A DNA stretch of 15,331 nucleotides from contig CAZLKN010000064.1 of NCBI GenBank assembly GCA_964560135.1, positions 1 through 15,331 of the forward strand, written 5' to 3'. Below are positions 13,001 through 15,331 of the stretch, piece by piece. Numbering within the stretch: the first letter of the stretch is position 1; each line of letters starts with the position of its first letter. This DNA comes from CAZLKN01 sp964560135 (GTDB lineage: Bacteria > Actinomycetota > JAICYB01). Below the pieces are notes generated by a model. That model saw only the letters and a list, made by a program, of their open reading frames with translations. It searched no databases and was not told the DNA's origin. A program made the position numbers and the translations under genes.

Positions 13001-14554
13001 ATGACGAGCTTCAGGACGCTGGTCGGGGTCGTGTGCGGGGTGCTCGTGCTCACGTTGGTGCCCGACCCGGCATCGGCGCAGCGCCGCGACCGCACGCGGG
13101 TGCCCGTCCGACCGGAGCCCACCCCGCAACCGACCGCAGGCCCCACGCCCCCCCCCCCCCCCACCGCGACCCCCGACCCACGCGACGGGTTCCGCGATCG
13201 GCGCTCGCGTCTCCGACCCACGCCCACGCCGACCGACTCGCCGGCTCCGACACCCACCCCGACCGCCTCGCCGGATCCCGTGACGCCATCGCGGTTCCGC
13301 CTCCACGGCTCGGGCTGGGGGCCGGGGGTGGGGATGAGCCAGTACGGAGCCCGGGGCCGCGCCGACCGCGGCGACTCGCTCGCCGACATCCTCGCCTTCT
13401 ACTATCCCGGAACCTCGGTGGGCACCATCGCCGACGCCGGCGTGCTGCGGACGACGCTGCTGCGATCGGGATGCGGACTCACCCGCACCACCATCGAGGG
13501 ATCGGCCGGCACGGCCCGGCTCATGCAGGGCTCGACGCAACTGGCCACCATCGCCCCCGGCGAGGTCTGGGAACTCGCGAGCCCCGATACCGGATCGGTC
13601 ACGATGGCCGCCGCCCGCGTCACGATCACCCGCACCTCCCCGTCCGGGCCCTCGTTCACGGCGGCGTCGGACGCGATGCGCGTGGTGTACCAGGACCACG
13701 GAGCCCGGATCCGCGCGGGGGCCGAGACGCTCGCGGGAGCGTGTCCGGTGATGCGGACCCTCGACCAGGGCGAGCTGCGCCTCCAAGCCGGACACGGCAC
13801 CGTGACCGGACGCGTCCGCCTCGTGCTCGAGTTCCGCTCCGGTGGGGGCCGCACAGCCGCCGACCGCTACACCCTCGGGATCGCGGAGATGCCGGCGAGC
13901 TGGCACGCCACAGCCCTCCAAGCCCAGGCCGTCACCGCCCGCACGAAGGGGGAGTACTGGCACCGCCACGGCTCGTCGGCGTGTCCCGGGGGATGCGGGG
14001 CGCTTCCGGGGGCCCAGAACTACATCGGCTACGCTGCCCGGGACAACCGCTGGACGTCGGCGATCGACGCCACCAGCGCAACGGTGGTCCTCCACGATGG
14101 GGCCACCTTCGACATCTTCTACAGCGCCACCAACGGCGGGGCGTCCGAGCGGTTGCAGACCTGGCTCACCGGCACCACCTCCTACATGGGCTACCGGGCC
14201 GCATGCGACGCGCCCGACCCGGACGCCGGCAATCCCTTCAGGTCCTGGACGCTGGATCTCACCCAGGCCGAGGCGGCGTCGCTGTTCGGCTTGTCGCGCG
14301 TGGATCGCATCGACGTCGCCGAGCGCACCGACGGCGGCGCGGTGACGCGCCTTTCCGCGACGGGGGCCGACGCGCAGGACCAGGAGACCCAGACCACCCG
14401 GGGCACCTCCGGGCGCCAGATCTGGGCCACCGACGCGAGCCTGCGCTCCCGGGGGCTGCGCAGCGCGAAGATCTGGCGGATCGCCGGCCTGGACGAGGGG
14501 GGCCGGGAGGTCGTCACCTCCACCGGGCCCGAGCCTCCGTGCCCCGTGCCCTAA
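13001..14554 (+). CDS. Secreted SpoIID/LytB-type peptidoglycan lytic enzyme
   Basis: The product is 517 aa. Residues 1-26 are a signal peptide ending ASA-Q. Residues about 27-96 are a Pro/Thr/Asp-rich linker. GSGWGPGVGMSQYGARGRA (103-121) and LAFYYPGTSVG match the SpoIID GWGHGVGMSQxGA motif, but lie on the N-terminal side of the catalytic motif AEMPASW (295-301, Glu296 as likely acid). AQAVTARTKGEYW and paired cysteines (328, 332), comparable to the zinc-binding segment, follow, and then YSATNGG. SpoIID enzymes cleave glycan strands stripped of stem peptides. The usual GWGHG histidine is Pro108. The start has GGGAGG 4 nt upstream. Placed right after the Tad cluster, it may open the wall locally for pilus passage, which is inference. 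A 15-C run lies in the linker codons. Confidence 0.9.
   Translation: MTSFRTLVGVVCGVLVLTLVPDPASAQRRDRTRVPVRPEPTPQPTAGPTPPPPPTATPDPRDGFRDRRSRLRPTPTPTDSPAPTPTPTASPDPVTPSRFRLHGSGWGPGVGMSQYGARGRADRGDSLADILAFYYPGTSVGTIADAGVLRTTLLRSGCGLTRTTIEGSAGTARLMQGSTQLATIAPGEVWELASPDTGSVTMAAARVTITRTSPSGPSFTAASDAMRVVYQDHGARIRAGAETLAGACPVMRTLDQGELRLQAGHGTVTGRVRLVLEFRSGGGRTAADRYTLGIAEMPASWHATALQAQAVTARTKGEYWHRHGSSACPGGCGALPGAQNYIGYAARDNRWTSAIDATSATVVLHDGATFDIFYSATNGGASERLQTWLTGTTSYMGYRAACDAPDPDAGNPFRSWTLDLTQAEAASLFGLSRVDRIDVAERTDGGAVTRLSATGADAQDQETQTTRGTSGRQIWATDASLRSRGLRSAKIWRIAGLDEGGREVVTSTGPEPPCPVP
13148..13162 (+). repeat. 15-base poly-C homopolymer inside the SpoIID reading frame
   Basis: Fifteen consecutive C residues encode part of a Pro run in the linker, upstream of all catalytic motifs. 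A change of one base would shift the frame and abolish the enzyme. Confidence 0.9.
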
Positions 14555-14563
14555 GGCCTGGTC

Positions 14564-15115
14564 TCACTCCGATCCGATCGCGGAGCACAGCGCCGCGAAG
14601 CGGCGGACCGAGGCGTGCTCCTCACCGAGGAGCCGCCGCAGGTGGGCGAGGGCGCGCGGCCGATCGATCGAGCCGGCGGCCAGCATGGCTTCGATGTCGG
14701 CCCAGTCCAGCGTGCGGGCGTACAGGGCCTTGAAGACGGCCAGGGAGGTGCACCCGATCACGGGGATCGTCCGCCCGAGGAAGGACCCGGGGTACACACC
14801 CGCGGCTGTCTCGGCATGGAATTCGTGGACGTCGAAGAACAGATCGACGGGCGTGTCCTGCCACCACAGCCGGACCTGTCCGTCCCGCCGGACCGCTGTC
14901 TGCTCGGCGGGACCGTGGGTGATCTGGCCGGGCAGAGCGGCGAAGACGTCCTCGACGCGATCGGGTCCCACGAACACGTTGATGTCGAGGTCGCTTGTGC
15001 CCCTGGGATGCTCGGTACAGAAGGCGAGCGCTATCGCTCCCCCCACGGCGTGGGGGATGCCCGCCCGCTCGAGCGCGTCGTGCACCTCGAGGAGCCGCTC
15101 GCCGAGGACGGTCAT
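14564..15115 (-). CDS. Nucleotidyltransferase-fold protein (AbiEii/MNT-like), probable toxin
   Basis: The product is 183 aa, with no signal peptide. AVGGAIALAF (23-32) provides the GG motif of the nucleotidyltransferase fold, SDLDINVFV (41-49) the DxD metal ligands, and VDLFF (90-94, Asp91) the third acidic residue. FKALYARTLDWADIEAML (128-145) matches the helical segment of AbiEii-like and related proteins. All catalytic acids are present. ATG 15115 overlaps the stop of the upstream HTH gene (ATGA, 15112-15115), so the pair is co-translated. An XRE-type HTH protein plus nucleotidyltransferase is a familiar toxin-antitoxin arrangement, but the target (tRNA, a protein or another) cannot be read from sequence. 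The gene converges on the SpoIID gene with a 9-nt gap. Confidence 0.82.
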   Translation of the reverse strand: MTVLGERLLEVHDALERAGIPHAVGGAIALAFCTEHPRGTSDLDINVFVGPDRVEDVFAALPGQITHGPAEQTAVRRDGQVRLWWQDTPVDLFFDVHEFHAETAAGVYPGSFLGRTIPVIGCTSLAVFKALYARTLDWADIEAMLAAGSIDRPRALAHLRRLLGEEHASVRRFAALCSAIGSE

Positions 15116-15331
15116 GCCGTGCGCTCACGGATCGGCGGGTAGCGTAGGGCGCCTCGCCTGCGGGTCGGAAGTGCTTCGGCCAGGTCCAGCACCTGCTCGA
15201 GCACGCGCCCGGCGCGGTCCGGATCGGGCCGGTGCTCCCGGGGAGCCAAGCGGAGCTCCAAGCCGACGGCCTCGAGGATCCGGCACAGGGAATCGACCCC
15301 GGGCTGGCGGTGTCCGCGCTCGTAGGCGTTG
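15112..15331 (-). CDS. XRE-type HTH protein, C-terminal part (cut by window end), probable antitoxin
   Basis: The minus-strand frame enters from the window edge with NAYERGHRQPGVDSLCRILE and AVGLELRLAP, the last part of an XRE/Cro helix-turn-helix domain (the YERGxRxPxxxxLxRIL pattern). A tail of about 40 residues ending PPIRERTA and TGA follows. Seventy-two residues are visible; the first helices lie outside. It overlaps the nucleotidyltransferase gene by ATGA. It would bind the operon promoter and possibly neutralise the toxin. The promoter is outside the window. Confidence 0.75.
   Translation of the reverse strand, partial: NAYERGHRQPGVDSLCRILEAVGLELRLAPREHRPDPDRAGRVLEQVLDLAEALPTRRRGALRYPPIRERTA

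Noticed and set aside
13149..13162. The C run as evidence of a frameshift in the SpoIID gene
   Set aside because: The frame is continuous from the signal peptide through the catalytic motifs with the tract as given. It is therefore reported as a possible switch, not as a broken gene.
1..15331. CRISPR arrays, insertion sequences and transposases
   Set aside because: No spaced direct-repeat array, transposase domain or IS-type terminal repeats were seen.

Overview
The window is about 15.3 kb of high-GC DNA. It most likely comes from an actinobacterium (Actinomycetota), probably an uncultivated lineage. The reasons are strong G/C bias at third codon positions, frequent GTG and TTG starts, ATGA/GTGA gene overlaps, TTGACA/TAGGGT-type promoters, a compact Tad pilus cluster with a Flp-like pilin and TadE/Rv3654c-like proteins, and a SpoIID protein that carries its GWG..GMSQ motif at the N-terminal side. 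I cannot assign a class or genus from sequence alone.

Layout. Positions 1-98 hold the C-terminal tail of an unidentified plus-strand gene, followed by a hairpin. Positions 316-862 hold a DUF4160/DUF2442 pair, a toxin-antitoxin-like arrangement, whose first member is broken by a one-base frameshift. About 400 bp without a convincing gene follow. Then comes a selenocysteine tRNA (anticodon TCA, minus strand, 1264-1355). A block of signalling genes follows: a PAS-GGDEF diguanylate cyclase (plus) converging on a minus-strand pair. That pair is a three-helix membrane protein with a histidine-kinase-like helix in which the phospho-His is Asn, translationally coupled to a REC-HisKA-HATPase protein. 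Next on the minus strand are a patatin-like hydrolase with a long, apparently structured 5' leader, a DUF72 protein, and an Hsp20 chaperone with a good sigma70-type promoter and a HAIR-like operator.

From 6878 the plus strand carries a surface-appendage region. It starts with a PilV-like prepilin carrying Ig-like and fibronectin-like modules and a PilX-like protein with a probable beta-helical passenger. A 29-codon Arg-rich ORF follows. The compact Tad cluster comes next: CpaF/TadA ATPase, a fused TadB-TadC platform protein, a Flp-type pilin, a TadE-like protein and a TadG/Rv3654c-like protein. After it lies a secreted SpoIID/LytB-type peptidoglycan enzyme with a proline-rich linker encoded partly by a 15-C homopolymer. 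The right edge holds a minus-strand HTH-nucleotidyltransferase pair, probably a toxin-antitoxin module, with the HTH gene cut by the window end.

How the parts may work together (inference): the Tad ATPase and platform would assemble the Flp pilin and perhaps the TadE/G pseudopilins. The PilV/PilX pair belongs to type IV pilin families whose own assembly ATPase is not in the window. The SpoIID enzyme could remodel peptidoglycan around the envelope-spanning machine. Cyclic-di-GMP made by the GGDEF protein is a common regulator of such appendages, but no direct link is visible here. The most unusual items are the structured leader of the patatin gene, the tadE reading frame whose natural start position reads GTA, the TadB-TadC fusion, the His-less kinase-like membrane protein, and the long poly-C tract inside a reading frame.
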